From: an uncultured Sutterella sp.
GTDB lineage: Bacteria; Pseudomonadota; Gammaproteobacteria; Burkholderiales; Burkholderiaceae_F
Direction: 5' to 3'
Length of the DNA: 64,000 bases
Assembly: GCA_900754475.1 (NCBI GenBank)
Contig: CAAECY010000049.1
Coordinates: 62,001-126,000, forward strand
Within the stretch, counting starts at the first letter, position 1. Each line of letters begins with the position of its first letter. The notes beneath the pieces are model-generated. The model worked only from the letters and a program-made list of their open reading frames with translations, did no database searches and was not told where the DNA came from. The position numbers and the translations under genes are program-made. Below, piece by piece: positions 34,419 through 42,872 of this stretch.

Positions 34419-36251
34419 TTATTCGCCCTGCGCTTCGCGCTGCTTGGCTTCAAGCTCTTCCCAACGGGCAAAACCCGCGGCCATTTCCTCGTCGATGGCT
34501 TTCATGCGCTCGGCGTCGGCGCGAAGTTCTTCGACGGGAAGACCGTGGTAGCCCGCGCCGCTCATCTTTTCGACGAGCGCGTTCTGTTCGGCTTCGAGCG
34601 CTTCGATGCGGCCGGGCAGGCTTTCGAGCTCCCGCGTTTCTTTGTAGGAGAGCTTGACCTTCTGCGTGCGCTGACGCGGCTTGGGCGCGGCCTTCTCGGC
34701 TTTGGGCGCCTTGTCGGCGCGCGCTTCGTCGGTCGTCTTCGGGCGCTGGCGCAGCCAGTCTTCGTAGCCGCCCACGTATTCGCGCCAGAGGCCGTTGCCT
34801 TCGGGAGCGAGCACTTCGGTGACGACGTTGTCGAGGAAGCGTCGGTCGTGGCTGACGAGAATGATGGTGCCCGGGTAGTTGGCCAACGTCTGCTCGAGCA
34901 CTTCAAGCGAGTCGATGTCGAGGTCGTTCGTCGGCTCGTCGAGAACGAGCAGGTTCGCGGGCAGAGCGAAGAGACGCGCAAGGAGCAAACGGTTGCGCTC
35001 CCCGCCCGAGAGCGAACTCACGGGCACGTTCGCGCGTCGCGGCGGGAAGAGGAAGTCGCCGAGGTACGCGACGACGTGCTTCTTTTGGCCGCCGATTTCG
35101 ATCCATTCGGACCCCGGCGAAATCGTTTCCGCCACGGTCTTCGTGAGGTCGAGCTGTTCGCGCATCTGATCGAAGTAGGCGATCTTGAGCGAGGTGCCGA
35201 GTTTGACGGAGCCCGCGTCGGGTTGGAGTTTCCCGAGGATGAGCTTGATGAGCGTACTCTTGCCGACGCCGTTGTGGCCGATCAGACCGAGTCGGTCGCC
35301 GCGCATCAGGCGGAAGTTGAGGTCCTTCACGAGAACGCGGTCGCCGAACGACTTCGTGAGCCCTTCGACTTCGGCCACGATTTTGCCGCTCTTTTCGCCC
35401 GCGTCGATCGAGAGGACGACGCTGCCCGTACGTTCGCGTCGTGCGGCGCGTTCGCGGCGCAACTGCTCCAGACGACGGACGCGCCCTTCGTTGCGGGTGC
35501 GGCGCGCTTCGATCCCTTTGCGGATCCAAACTTCTTCCTGGGCCCAGAACTTGTCGAAGCGCTGACGCTCGAGCGTCTCGGCGGCGAGCTCTTCTTCCTT
35601 CCGGCTTTCGTAGGCGGCGAAGTTCCCCGGGTAGGAGCGCAGAATGCCGCGGTCGAGCTCGATGATGCGGGTGGAAACGTTGTCGAGGAACTGACGGTCG
35701 TGGGTGATGACGACCATCGACTTCGAGGTGCGCCAGCCGGTATTCACGAGCCCTTCGAGAAGCGCGATCGCTTCGAGGTCGAGGTGGTTCGTCGGTTCGT
35801 CAAGGAGGAGCAGATCCGGCTCGAGCGCGAAGGCGAGCGCCAACGCCGCGCGTTTGCGCTGCCCGCCCGAAGCCTTTGCGGGATCGCCCTCGGGGTCGAG
35901 TTCGAAGCGCGTCAGGTACTCGTCGAGCTTGGCGGCGAGGCGCCATCCTTCGCGCTCGTCGTCGTGCTCGTGCACGCGACCGCGCAGCATCAGGCTTTCG
36001 CGGAAGGTCGGCGCGGCGGGTAGCAGCGGCTCCTGCTCCACGTAGTGGACGGTGAGCCCGTCCTGACGCTGCAGAAGTCCGTCGTCAAGCGCCGTGGTGC
36101 CCGCAAGAACCGCAAGGAGCGAGCTTTTGCCCGCGCCGTTGCGGCCGATGAGCCCGATGCGTTCGCCCGGCTCCACGGAAAAGGAGGCGCCGTCGAGAAG
36201 CGGCAGGTCCCCCCAGGCGAGGTGGCCGTCCGTCAAGGTAATGAGTGCCAT
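34419..36251 (-). CDS. uup: ABC-F family ATPase (Uup-like)
   Basis: A 610-aa soluble protein with two ABC ATPase domains and no membrane region. Domain 1: Walker A IGLIGRNGAGKSSLLAVL, signature KASGGQRKRAALA, Walker B DLLLLDEPTNHLD. A linker of about 80 residues follows (RRTRNEGRVRRLEQLRRERA). Domain 2: Walker A LGLIGHNGVGKSTLIKL, signature LSGGERNRLLLARL, Walker B LLVLDEPTNDLD. A C-terminal coiled coil (~545-610, ELESLPGRIEALEAEQN) is the mark of Uup. ABC-F proteins act on ribosomes; Uup also affects precise transposon excision in E. coli. It lies 15 bp after the lpoA-like gene. Confidence 0.92.
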   Translation of the reverse strand: MALITLTDGHLAWGDLPLLDGASFSVEPGERIGLIGRNGAGKSSLLAVLAGTTALDDGLLQRQDGLTVHYVEQEPLLPAAPTFRESLMLRGRVHEHDDEREGWRLAAKLDEYLTRFELDPEGDPAKASGGQRKRAALALAFALEPDLLLLDEPTNHLDLEAIALLEGLVNTGWRTSKSMVVITHDRQFLDNVSTRIIELDRGILRSYPGNFAAYESRKEEELAAETLERQRFDKFWAQEEVWIRKGIEARRTRNEGRVRRLEQLRRERAARRERTGSVVLSIDAGEKSGKIVAEVEGLTKSFGDRVLVKDLNFRLMRGDRLGLIGHNGVGKSTLIKLILGKLQPDAGSVKLGTSLKIAYFDQMREQLDLTKTVAETISPGSEWIEIGGQKKHVVAYLGDFLFPPRRANVPVSSLSGGERNRLLLARLFALPANLLVLDEPTNDLDIDSLEVLEQTLANYPGTIILVSHDRRFLDNVVTEVLAPEGNGLWREYVGGYEDWLRQRPKTTDEARADKAPKAEKAAPKPRQRTQKVKLSYKETRELESLPGRIEALEAEQNALVEKMSGAGYHGLPVEELRADAERMKAIDEEMAAGFARWEELEAKQREAQGE

Positions 36252-36266
36252 GTGGTATCGAAAATA

Positions 36267-38126
36267 TCAGTAGGAAATGGGGGTTGCGTCGATTTCGGGA
36301 GCGGCCTCGGTGCCGCTTTCGGTGCCGGCCTCGGAGTGGCTCTCGGCGCCGACCTCAGGACCGATCTCAGGGCCGATCTCCGGGGCGGTTGCGGGCGACG
36401 CCGGCGGGACTTCGACCCCGGTCGTTTCGGGGGCGAGCACTTCGACGGGGTCGCTCGGCATCGGGAGCGTCTCGGCCCGATCGAAGACGGGCGCGGTCGA
36501 CGAACCCGAAACGGGCGCGGGCGCGACCGGTCGTGCGACGGGCGGGCTCGGCGGCAGGTCCGCGGGAACGTCTTCGGGGCGGATGAGAATCGAGGTCACG
36601 GACGGGCGGCTAGGCGTCTCGACGGTGGTGCCCGCTTCGGGGAGAGGCGTCGGAGGAACGGGCGGCTCGGGCAGGGCGATCTTCGGCATGTCGCCCGGCA
36701 CGGCGAGTTCCTTGGCGGGCACTTCGACGAGCATGCCCGACTTCACCACGACGGTGCGCGGTACGCGGGCCACGACGGCGGAGACGTCGCGATTGAGCGT
36801 GAGCGCGCCCGTTTCGCCGTAATACTGGATGTTGTGACGGTGACTCGCCCACTGGCGGGCCATCTCGTACGCGTCGACCCCGAGCGCGAAGAGCCGCTTG
36901 GCCGAGAGCGAATACGGCATGGCCGTGGCAAAGCGCGCTTCGAACCCTTGGGCGTCGTAGCGCACGAGAAGGGGGCACTCCGTGAAGGCGAGATTGTCGA
37001 GGTCGTACGCAAGGGCGGTCGCCGAAGAGCTCGTGCGCGGGTCGCCGGGGTTGGTGACCGACGTCGCCCAAATGCGCATGCGTTGGGGCAGGCGGTTGCG
37101 AACGAGCCCCGCGGTTTGCGCGTCCATGGCCAGGAGCGCGGACGCAAACGGCGGTTCGGCCGTGGCGACCTTGGCGCGGCGCTCCGACTCGACGGCGCGA
37201 ATGCGACTCTTCTGACGGCGCGAGGCCGCGGCGTCCGCCGGTTTTTCGGCGCGCAGCGCGGCGATGCGTTGCCGGAATTCCGCTTCGTCCTCGGGGGGGA
37301 GCGCGGGCTCAAGCTGCTTTTGCAGTTCGGGGAGTTCTTCGGTCGAGACGACGAACACTTCGTAGTCGACGAGTTGTTCGCGCAGAACCCGCTCGTAAGC
37401 CGCGCGAATGCGCGTCTCCCAGGCGCCGTTCGTCGTGAGGAGAGCGATCTTCGGGGCGCTCCCGCGCTCGGTGCTCTCGGGCAGTGCCCGCACGGCCAGC
37501 CGTGCGACGTAGTCCGCCTCGTTTTCCGTCGACATCGACATCATGATGAGGTTCTGAGGTGCCGTCGTGCTCTTTTCGGGCACGGCGTTGAGGGCCACCA
37601 CGGGAATCGGGAGCGACGTGCGCGTTGCCAGCGCATCGACGAGGTCGCGCTGCAGGGGGCCGACGACCACGTCCGCCCCCGACATGACGGCGGCGTCGAT
37701 CTGCTCGTCGACCGAACCGCCGGAGCCGGCCGCTACGGTGAGGATCGTGGCCGGACGGGCGCTCGTCTTGCTCGCCGCCACGAGACCGTTGGCGACGGTC
37801 TGAGACGCGGAGAGGAACGCCGAATCGTCGGGCGGCAGGAGGTAGGCGATGGTGAGCGTGCGGCGGCTGTCCACTTCGACGGCCGGAAGGCTCGTTGTCG
37901 AACCGTCGACGAACGGCGCGTCGTTCGGCCCGACGCTCGGTTGCGGCGCGTTGAATTCCGGGGTCGCGGCGGCGGGGATGCCGACGGGGGCGTCCGACGA
38001 AATTTCAACGACGGCCGGCGGCGTCCGAACGTCAAGAGGGGCGGTTTCAGCTCCCGTTGCCAAAACGGGTAAAGTTAGAAGAACACACCCCCACGCATGG
38101 TGGGCGGATACGGATGGACGAGACAC
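36267..38126 (-). CDS. LpoA-like penicillin-binding protein activator
   Basis: A 619-aa envelope protein of the LpoA/YraM type. Position is the strongest support: lpoA and rsmI are divergent neighbours in gammaproteobacteria, as here. The body has a periplasmic-binding-protein-like fold (TIAYLLPPDDSAFLSASQTV, DVVVGPLQRDLVDALA, KIALLTTNGAWETRI, RLFALGVDAYEMAR). The GTG at 38126 is chosen since GAGG lies 8 nt upstream and it yields a usable signal peptide (MSRPSVSAHHAWGCVLLTLP); an ATG at 38171 would overlap rsmI. No standard lipobox is present. The last ~140 residues are a Pro/Glu/Ala-rich, probably unfolded tail with EIGPE-type repeats. Confidence 0.75.
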   Translation of the reverse strand: MSRPSVSAHHAWGCVLLTLPVLATGAETAPLDVRTPPAVVEISSDAPVGIPAAATPEFNAPQPSVGPNDAPFVDGSTTSLPAVEVDSRRTLTIAYLLPPDDSAFLSASQTVANGLVAASKTSARPATILTVAAGSGGSVDEQIDAAVMSGADVVVGPLQRDLVDALATRTSLPIPVVALNAVPEKSTTAPQNLIMMSMSTENEADYVARLAVRALPESTERGSAPKIALLTTNGAWETRIRAAYERVLREQLVDYEVFVVSTEELPELQKQLEPALPPEDEAEFRQRIAALRAEKPADAAASRRQKSRIRAVESERRAKVATAEPPFASALLAMDAQTAGLVRNRLPQRMRIWATSVTNPGDPRTSSSATALAYDLDNLAFTECPLLVRYDAQGFEARFATAMPYSLSAKRLFALGVDAYEMARQWASHRHNIQYYGETGALTLNRDVSAVVARVPRTVVVKSGMLVEVPAKELAVPGDMPKIALPEPPVPPTPLPEAGTTVETPSRPSVTSILIRPEDVPADLPPSPPVARPVAPAPVSGSSTAPVFDRAETLPMPSDPVEVLAPETTGVEVPPASPATAPEIGPEIGPEVGAESHSEAGTESGTEAAPEIDATPISY

Positions 38127-38145
38127 AACCAAAACCTCGAGTGCT

Positions 38146-39033
38146 ATGTGGTCTGAAAACGCTTTGATCAAACAGGCCGGCCTCCCGGAGCAGGAGCTTC
38201 CGGCCGGTGCTTTCTATATCGTGGGTCTGCCGATCGGCAATGTCGGGGACATCACGCTTCGGGCCCTTTGGGTACTTTCCCACGCGGATGCGGTTGCAGC
38301 TGAGGATACAAGAGAAACGCGCAAGTTGCTTGATCGCTTCGGTCTGGACGTGCGGCTCTTGTCGGTGCGCGAGCACAACGAACGGCACGGTGCCGATCAG
38401 ATCATAGCCTTGCTCGAACAGGGGAAGCGCGTCGCTCTGGTGACCGATGCGGGTACGCCCGCCGTGTCCGATCCGGGCGCCCGCGCCGTGGACGCGGTGC
38501 GCGAAGCGGGTTACCGCGTCGTTCCCGTGCCGGGCGCGAGCGCCGTCGTGACGGCGCTCTCGGCGGCGGGTCTTCTCGGGCAGGGCTTCACGTTTGCGGG
38601 ATTCGTGCCGCCGCAGGCCAAAGCGCGCCGCAAGGCGCTCGAAATCCTTGCGGGCCGTCCCGAGCCCTTCGTGCTTTACGAGGCGCCGCACCGCATCACG
38701 GATCTTCTGCAGACGCTTGCCGAAACGGTGGAGCCCGAGCGCGGCATCGTCGTGGCCCGCGAGATCACGAAGAAATTCGAAACCTTCGTCAAGCTTCGGG
38801 GCGACGAGCTGAGCGCCTGGGCCGACGCGCACGAGCCCCGCGGCGAGTACGTCGTGCTGGTCGACGCGCCCGCCGTGCGCAACGAAGAATTGAGCGAAGC
38901 CGACATGAAGTGGATTCGAGCGCTCGGCGAGGAGCTTCCCGCTTCGCGTTTGGCCGCGGCCGCGGCCAAGGCGACGGGCCTGCCGCGCCAGAAAATCTAC
39001 GCGCTGCTCACCAAATCGGAGGATGATGAGTAA
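38146..39033 (+). CDS. rsmI: 16S rRNA (cytidine-1402 2'-O)-methyltransferase RsmI
   Basis: Tetrapyrrole-methylase-fold enzyme of 295 aa that 2'-O-methylates C1402 of 16S rRNA. N-terminal signature GAFYIVGLPIGNVGDITLRAL, then DAVAAEDTRETRKLL, VALVTDAGTPAVSDPG (SAM site), VPGASAVVTALSAAGL and FVLYEAPHRITDLL. The ATG at 38146 lies only about 20 bp from the preferred start of the divergent lpoA-like gene, so the two promoters must overlap the opposite coding or leader regions. Confidence 0.96.
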   Translation: MWSENALIKQAGLPEQELPAGAFYIVGLPIGNVGDITLRALWVLSHADAVAAEDTRETRKLLDRFGLDVRLLSVREHNERHGADQIIALLEQGKRVALVTDAGTPAVSDPGARAVDAVREAGYRVVPVPGASAVVTALSAAGLLGQGFTFAGFVPPQAKARRKALEILAGRPEPFVLYEAPHRITDLLQTLAETVEPERGIVVAREITKKFETFVKLRGDELSAWADAHEPRGEYVVLVDAPAVRNEELSEADMKWIRALGEELPASRLAAAAAKATGLPRQKIYALLTKSEDDE

Positions 39034-39089
39034 GACGCCCGGACGCCACCGCGGCCGGCGCTCGTCCCCAACACGTTAAGGAGAGTCGG

Positions 39090-40259
39090 ATGGCCAAGAA
39101 CGAATCTTCATCGGGCGGCCCTCGGGCCGTCGAAAAGCCGACGACGCCCGCCCCGCTGCCGGCGGACGCTTCTCGGGCGACGCCTCACCGCGCCCTGCCG
39201 CCCTACGAGGACGAGCGCGTCGAGCGGCCCCCGCGCTTTCGCACGACCCGCGACGTCGTCAATTACGTCAAGCGCGAAATGACCCTGCGCGGGTACGCGC
39301 GCAAAGAGGACCTGATCGACGAGATTCTCTCCGGTCAAGCGGAGGTGGATCGAGAGGCCATTTTGCGCTCGCTCCTTCACCGGGCCGTCAAAAGCAAGAC
39401 GAAGAAAGAGTCGGACGAAGATCAATTGAATCCCGACTGGCGTTCGGGGGCGTACCCGTACGTGAACAGGATGAAGCGCAAGACCTACGAGGCCGAGAAG
39501 TACCGCCTGCAGGTCGAGCTTCTGAAGCTTCAGGCGTGGGTGCGGGAAACCGGTCAAAAGGTGGTGGTGATCTTCGAAGGCCGCGACGCGGCGGGCAAGG
39601 GCGGCACGATCAAACGGTTCATGGAGCACCTCAACCCCCGTTCGGCGCGGGTTGCGGCGCTTTCCACGCCGACCGAAACCGAACGCGGGCAGTGGTACTT
39701 TCAGCGTTACGTTCAGCACCTGCCGACCCGAGGCGAGATCGTCTTCTTCGACCGCTCCTGGTACAACCGCGCGGGCGTCGAGCGCGTGATGGGCTTTTGC
39801 ACCGACGAGGAGTACCGGGAATTCATGCGGCAGGTTCCCGAGTTCGAACGCAATCTCGTTCGCTCCGGCATCTACCTCATCAAATTCTGGTTCTCGGTCA
39901 GCCGCGAGGAGCAGCGCCGACGCTTTCAGGAGCGTCAGGTTCACCCGTTGAAGCGCTGGAAACTTTCGCCCGTCGACCTCGCGTCGCTCGACAAGTGGGA
40001 CGACTACACGCGGGCCAAAGAGGCGATGTTCCTCGCGACCGACACGCCGGAGGCGCCCTGGACGGTGGTGAAGTCCGACGACAAAAAGCGCGCCCGCCTC
40101 AACGCCATGCGTTACGTGCTCCGCGCGATTCCGTACGCCAATCGCGACCTGGAGGCGGTGGGCGAGGTCGATCCCCGGATCGTCGGACGCGCGAGCACCA
40201 TGTTCGAAGCGGCCGAGCCGCACGGAGAGCCTCCCGCTTCGGACGAAAAACCCGCCTGA
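39090..40259 (+). CDS. ppk2: polyphosphate kinase 2 family protein
   Basis: A 389-aa single-domain PPK2 that transfers phosphate between polyphosphate and nucleotides. Walker A is in VVIFEGRDAAGKGGTIKRF, and the lid and Walker B segments are VFFDRSWYNRAGVERVMGF and YLIKFWFSVSREEQRRR. The N-terminal ~110 residues are a Pro/Ala-rich stretch and a helical region (YVKREMTLRGYARKEDLI) outside the usual core. Nucleotide preference (class I, II or III) cannot be settled by eye. The last 61 bases and following DNA are duplicated 336 bp downstream. Confidence 0.92.
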   Translation: MAKNESSSGGPRAVEKPTTPAPLPADASRATPHRALPPYEDERVERPPRFRTTRDVVNYVKREMTLRGYARKEDLIDEILSGQAEVDREAILRSLLHRAVKSKTKKESDEDQLNPDWRSGAYPYVNRMKRKTYEAEKYRLQVELLKLQAWVRETGQKVVVIFEGRDAAGKGGTIKRFMEHLNPRSARVAALSTPTETERGQWYFQRYVQHLPTRGEIVFFDRSWYNRAGVERVMGFCTDEEYREFMRQVPEFERNLVRSGIYLIKFWFSVSREEQRRRFQERQVHPLKRWKLSPVDLASLDKWDDYTRAKEAMFLATDTPEAPWTVVKSDDKKRARLNAMRYVLRAIPYANRDLEAVGEVDPRIVGRASTMFEAAEPHGEPPASDEKPA

Positions 40260-40288
40260 CGGCGCGCGGCGTGTTTCACGTGAAACAT
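40199..40288 (+). repeat. 90-bp direct repeat, left copy (ppk2 3' end plus parS)
   Basis: Covers the last codons of ppk2 (from MFEAAEPHGE), the stop codon and the first parS site. It is repeated at 40535-40624 with the same length and 9 mismatches (90% identity). The two copies enclose repeat element copy B. Confidence 0.9.
40272..40287. other. parS site 1
   Basis: TGTTTCACGTGAAACA is a perfect 16-bp palindrome and matches the widely conserved chromosomal parS sequence bound by ParB. It starts 13 bp after the ppk2 stop codon. Confidence 0.9.
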
Positions 40289-40394
40289 GCCGCTTTCTTT
40301 GTCGGCTCCCGATGGCCCGGACCGGAGGACCGCGCAGCAATCCGCACTCCGCAACGGCCGATTTCCGCGGGGTTTTTCGATTCCGTCGGTCCGA

Positions 40395-40527
40395 TGCCGG
40401 GTCTTGCGCGCGAGGCGGACGTAAAGCGCGCACTAAGAGTGAAGGCCTTATAACAGCTTACGAACGGTGGAATAACAGGCGGGAGCCCTTGCCGGGCAAG
40501 GTTTCTCGCCATTTTTAACTGTCAAAC
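40395..40527 (+). repeat. 133-bp dispersed repeat, copy B, with terminator-like hairpin
   Basis: Gapless match to 14284-14416 (about 92% identity). The 33-nt hairpin lies at 40478-40510 and is followed by ATTTTTAA. Relative to copy A, the changes within the stem keep plus-strand RNA pairing (A-U to G-U, and a G/A mismatch to G-U), with 15 of 16 positions paired. It ends with CTGTCAAAC as copy A does, but no left TTTGACAG end is seen. It lies after ppk2, in the same orientation relative to the upstream gene as copy A. Confidence 0.85.
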
Positions 40528-40534
40528 CCAGGAT

Positions 40535-40624
40535 CATGTTCGAAGCGGCCGAGCCGCACGGAGAGAACCCGGGTTCGGACGAAAAACCCGCCTGACGGCG
40601 TGCTGGATGTTTCACGTGAAACAT
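40535..40624 (+). repeat. 90-bp direct repeat, right copy (ppk2 tail remnant plus parS)
   Basis: Second copy of 40199-40288. It would encode the last 19 residues of PPK2 with two changes (GENPGSDEKPA) but has no gene in front of it. It carries parS site 2. Confidence 0.9.
40608..40623. other. parS site 2
   Basis: Perfect TGTTTCACGTGAAACA, 336 bp from site 1. The spacing equals the offset of the 90-bp duplication, so this site arose by copying site 1 or the reverse. Confidence 0.9.
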
Positions 40625-40677
40625 CGATTCGGTTCCTCGGGGGTGTTCGGGGCGCTCCGCCGGGACCGCTCCAACGC

Positions 40678-40704
40678 AAAACGCCCTCCAAACGGAGGGC
40701 GTTT
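40678..40704 (-). terminator. terminator of the CBS-domain gene
   Basis: Perfect 9-bp stem ACGCCCTCC / GGAGGGCGT with an AAAC loop and a short TTTT on the minus strand. Its right arm runs into parS site 3. Confidence 0.75.
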
Positions 40705-40715
40705 CACGTGAAACA
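40700..40715. other. parS site 3
   Basis: CGTTTCACGTGAAACA keeps the full 14-bp palindromic core GTTTCACGTGAAAC; only the outermost base differs from the 16-bp consensus. It lies 92 bp from site 2 and overlaps the edge of the CBS-gene terminator. Confidence 0.85.
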
Positions 40716-40730
40716 CGGCGGGCGCGAACC

Positions 40731-41192
40731 TCAGGGGTCCGAACGTAGCGCGACTTCTCGGGTCTTCGACGAATGGATGTTTCGAACGAGACTGCCGAGC
40801 AGTTCGGAGAGTTCTTCGATCAGATTCGAATTGGAGATCACGCCGACGAGCTTGCCGGTTTCGTCGACGATCGGGAGGCGGCGCACGCCGAACTCGCGCA
40901 TGCGGGCGAGGGCGGTCACCATCCCTTCGTTGGGAGCGGCGGTGACGACGGGGGCCGTCATGATGTCCTTGACCGCCAGCTTTTCGGGGTCGAGGCGACG
41001 GGCGACGACTTCGATGGCGATGTCGCGGTCGGTGATCATGCCGATCGGCTTCTGGGCTTCGTCGACGACCACGAGGCTGCCGACGTGTTCGAGACGCATC
41101 TGAGCGGCGCAGTCGACGATGTTTTTGTCGGCTTTGATGGTGGCCACCTCATGGACGGCCATGTCGATGACTTTCAGGGAACGGGTGCGCAT
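40731..41192 (-). CDS. CBS-domain pair protein
   Basis: A 153-aa protein made almost entirely of two CBS motifs (HEVATIKADKNIVDCAAQM to IGMITDRDIAIEVVARRLD, then VKDIMTAPVVTAAPNEGM to LVGVISNSNLIEEL). Stand-alone CBS pairs bind adenine nucleotides and act as energy or ligand sensors. The ATG at 41192 is used; a TTG three codons upstream is an alternative. Nothing in the neighbourhood shows which protein it controls. The parS cluster lies directly downstream. Confidence 0.88.
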   Translation of the reverse strand: MRTRSLKVIDMAVHEVATIKADKNIVDCAAQMRLEHVGSLVVVDEAQKPIGMITDRDIAIEVVARRLDPEKLAVKDIMTAPVVTAAPNEGMVTALARMREFGVRRLPIVDETGKLVGVISNSNLIEELSELLGSLVRNIHSSKTREVALRSDP

Positions 41193-41290
41193 GGGCGACA
41201 ACTCTGGTTAAACGAGCCGCCGAGCGGCTCTGTGAAGACGGTAGTTCGATTGTATCCAAATCGACGGGGAGGACGAGCCGCAGGGGCCGG

Positions 41291-42187
41291 TCATTCGTCG
41301 GACGCGTCGTCGGCGCCCACGGGGGCGAGCGCGTCGAAGTCGTAGAGGCGGCGGTCCATGAGGTGCGAGGGCGAGACGCGCTGCATGCTCATGAAGACGT
41401 TGTAGACGCGGCCGGGGAATTCGCGGTCCCACGAGCGGATGAGTTCCTTCACTTCCTGACGCTTCAGGTTTTCCCCCGCGCCGCAAATGCCCTTGCCCGC
41501 AAGCGGGTAGGCGCGCGCCTTGGCGAGCCTTTCCGTTTCGTACTCGCGCACGTACGCGAGCGGTCGAATGACGATGTTCTTGCCGTCGTCGCTGCGAAGC
41601 ACGGGCGGCATGGCCTTCATGCGTCCGCCGTAAAAGAGGTTGAGAAGGAGCGTCCCGACGATGTCGTCCATGTGGTGCCCGAGCGCGATCTTGTTGCAGC
41701 CGCGCTCCTGCGCGACGCGGTAGAGAATGCCGCGGCGCAGACGGGCGCAGAGCGAGCAGACGTTCTTGCCTTCGGGAATCAGGCGCTGAATGATCGAATA
41801 GGTGTCCTGGTCTTCGATGTGATACGGAACGCCCGTCGATTCGAGCCACGCGGCGAGCGCTTCGCGGGGGAAGGCGGGAATGTGCTGATCGACGTTGACG
41901 GCTTCGATTTCGAAGCGAATCGGCGCGCGCTGCTGCAAAACGCGCAGCGTGTCGAGGAGCACGTAGCTGTCTTTGCCGCCGCTCATCGCCACCATGACGC
42001 GGTCGCCGTCTTCGATCATGTTGAAGTCGGTAATGGCCTGCGCGGTGAGTCGAATCACGCGTTTTTCGAGTTTTCGCTGCGAAAACGAAAGCTGGTTGCG
42101 CGCGGAAAGCGTCATCTGTTTGACCGGCGTGTCGGTGCGAAAGACGGGATCCGAATCGGGCGAGAAATGGATGGGTGTTTCAGACAT
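41291..42187 (-). CDS. ttcA: tRNA 2-thiocytidine(32) synthetase TtcA
   Basis: ATP-dependent tRNA sulfurtransferase that thiolates C32. At 298 aa it has the PP-loop VAMSGGKDSYVLLDTL and the two Cys pairs that hold the [4Fe-4S] cluster and sulfur (CSLCARLRRG and the Cys of KGICGAGENLKRQEV). ALGHHMDDIVGTLLLNLFYG is also typical. folB lies 21 bp upstream on the same strand, so the two are probably co-transcribed. Confidence 0.95.
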   Translation of the reverse strand: MSETPIHFSPDSDPVFRTDTPVKQMTLSARNQLSFSQRKLEKRVIRLTAQAITDFNMIEDGDRVMVAMSGGKDSYVLLDTLRVLQQRAPIRFEIEAVNVDQHIPAFPREALAAWLESTGVPYHIEDQDTYSIIQRLIPEGKNVCSLCARLRRGILYRVAQERGCNKIALGHHMDDIVGTLLLNLFYGGRMKAMPPVLRSDDGKNIVIRPLAYVREYETERLAKARAYPLAGKGICGAGENLKRQEVKELIRSWDREFPGRVYNVFMSMQRVSPSHLMDRRLYDFDALAPVGADDASDE

Positions 42188-42208
42188 ACGGTTGTCGGTC
42201 GGAAGTGT

Positions 42209-42631
42209 TCAGGAACGGGGATCGGGTCTGCGCCAGACTTCGAGCCCGACCGACTCGACGTCGGCGTAGGCTTCGAGCTTGGCGGAGGCCACCCGAACGA
42301 GAAGGATGTCGGGGTGGGCGCAGAGCGCGTCGGCCATGCGGTCGACCAGCGTTTCTTGCAGGTCGATGTGCCCGGAAAGGGCGGTCGTGCGCATCGCGTC
42401 GACGATCCAATCGTAGTTGAGGACGTTTTCGAGACGATCCTGCGTCGGACGCAAGGGGACCCAGACGTCGCAGTCGAGTCGCACCTTCTGGAGGCGGTTT
42501 CGCTCGTGCTCGTAGGCGCCGATGGCGCATCGGAGCGTAAGGCCCCGAACGCTGATGCGTCGGGTCGTGAAGCGGAGGTCGTCGGGAGTCGTTAAGGCAA
42601 ACACGGTGAAGCGTCCGGCAAAAACGCACAT
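42209..42631 (-). CDS. folB: dihydroneopterin aldolase family protein
   Basis: A 140-aa tunnelling-fold enzyme acting in folate synthesis (7,8-dihydroneopterin to hydroxymethyl-dihydropterin). Features are RRISVRGLTLRCAIGAYEHE (substrate-binding segment), NVLNYDWIVDAMR and ETLVDRMADALCAHPDI with the conserved Glu, and a closing VGLEVWRRP. A second FolB-like function (FolX) cannot be excluded. The ATG at 42631 is the first good start after the divergent DUF2905 gene's promoter. Confidence 0.88.
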   Translation of the reverse strand: MCVFAGRFTVFALTTPDDLRFTTRRISVRGLTLRCAIGAYEHERNRLQKVRLDCDVWVPLRPTQDRLENVLNYDWIVDAMRTTALSGHIDLQETLVDRMADALCAHPDILLVRVASAKLEAYADVESVGLEVWRRPDPRS

Positions 42632-42667
42632 TCTAGCCGCGGGGACGATCGGTACAATGGACGAACT

Positions 42668-42859
42668 ATGCGTTGGTTTCTTGTTCTCTTCGTTCTCCTG
42701 CTCGTGCTGCTTTCCTGCATGCCCTTTCTCTCCAAGTTCGGGCTCGGCCGTCTGCCGGGCGACCTGAACTTCACGGTGTTCGGGCGACGCATCGAACTGC
42801 CCTTCATGAGCACGATTCTGCTCGCGGCCGTGGCGCTCGTCATCGCCCGCCTCATCTGA
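42668..42859 (+). CDS. DUF2905 small membrane protein
   Basis: A 63-aa protein with two transmembrane helices (MRWFLVLFVLLLVLLSC and STILLAAVALVIARLI) joined by the family signature FGLGRLPGDLNFTVFGRRIE. The role of DUF2905 is unknown. It lies in the gap between folB and cca, convergent with cca 13 bp away. Confidence 0.85.
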   Translation: MRWFLVLFVLLLVLLSCMPFLSKFGLGRLPGDLNFTVFGRRIELPFMSTILLAAVALVIARLI

Positions 42860-42872
42860 GGCGGGACGGGGG

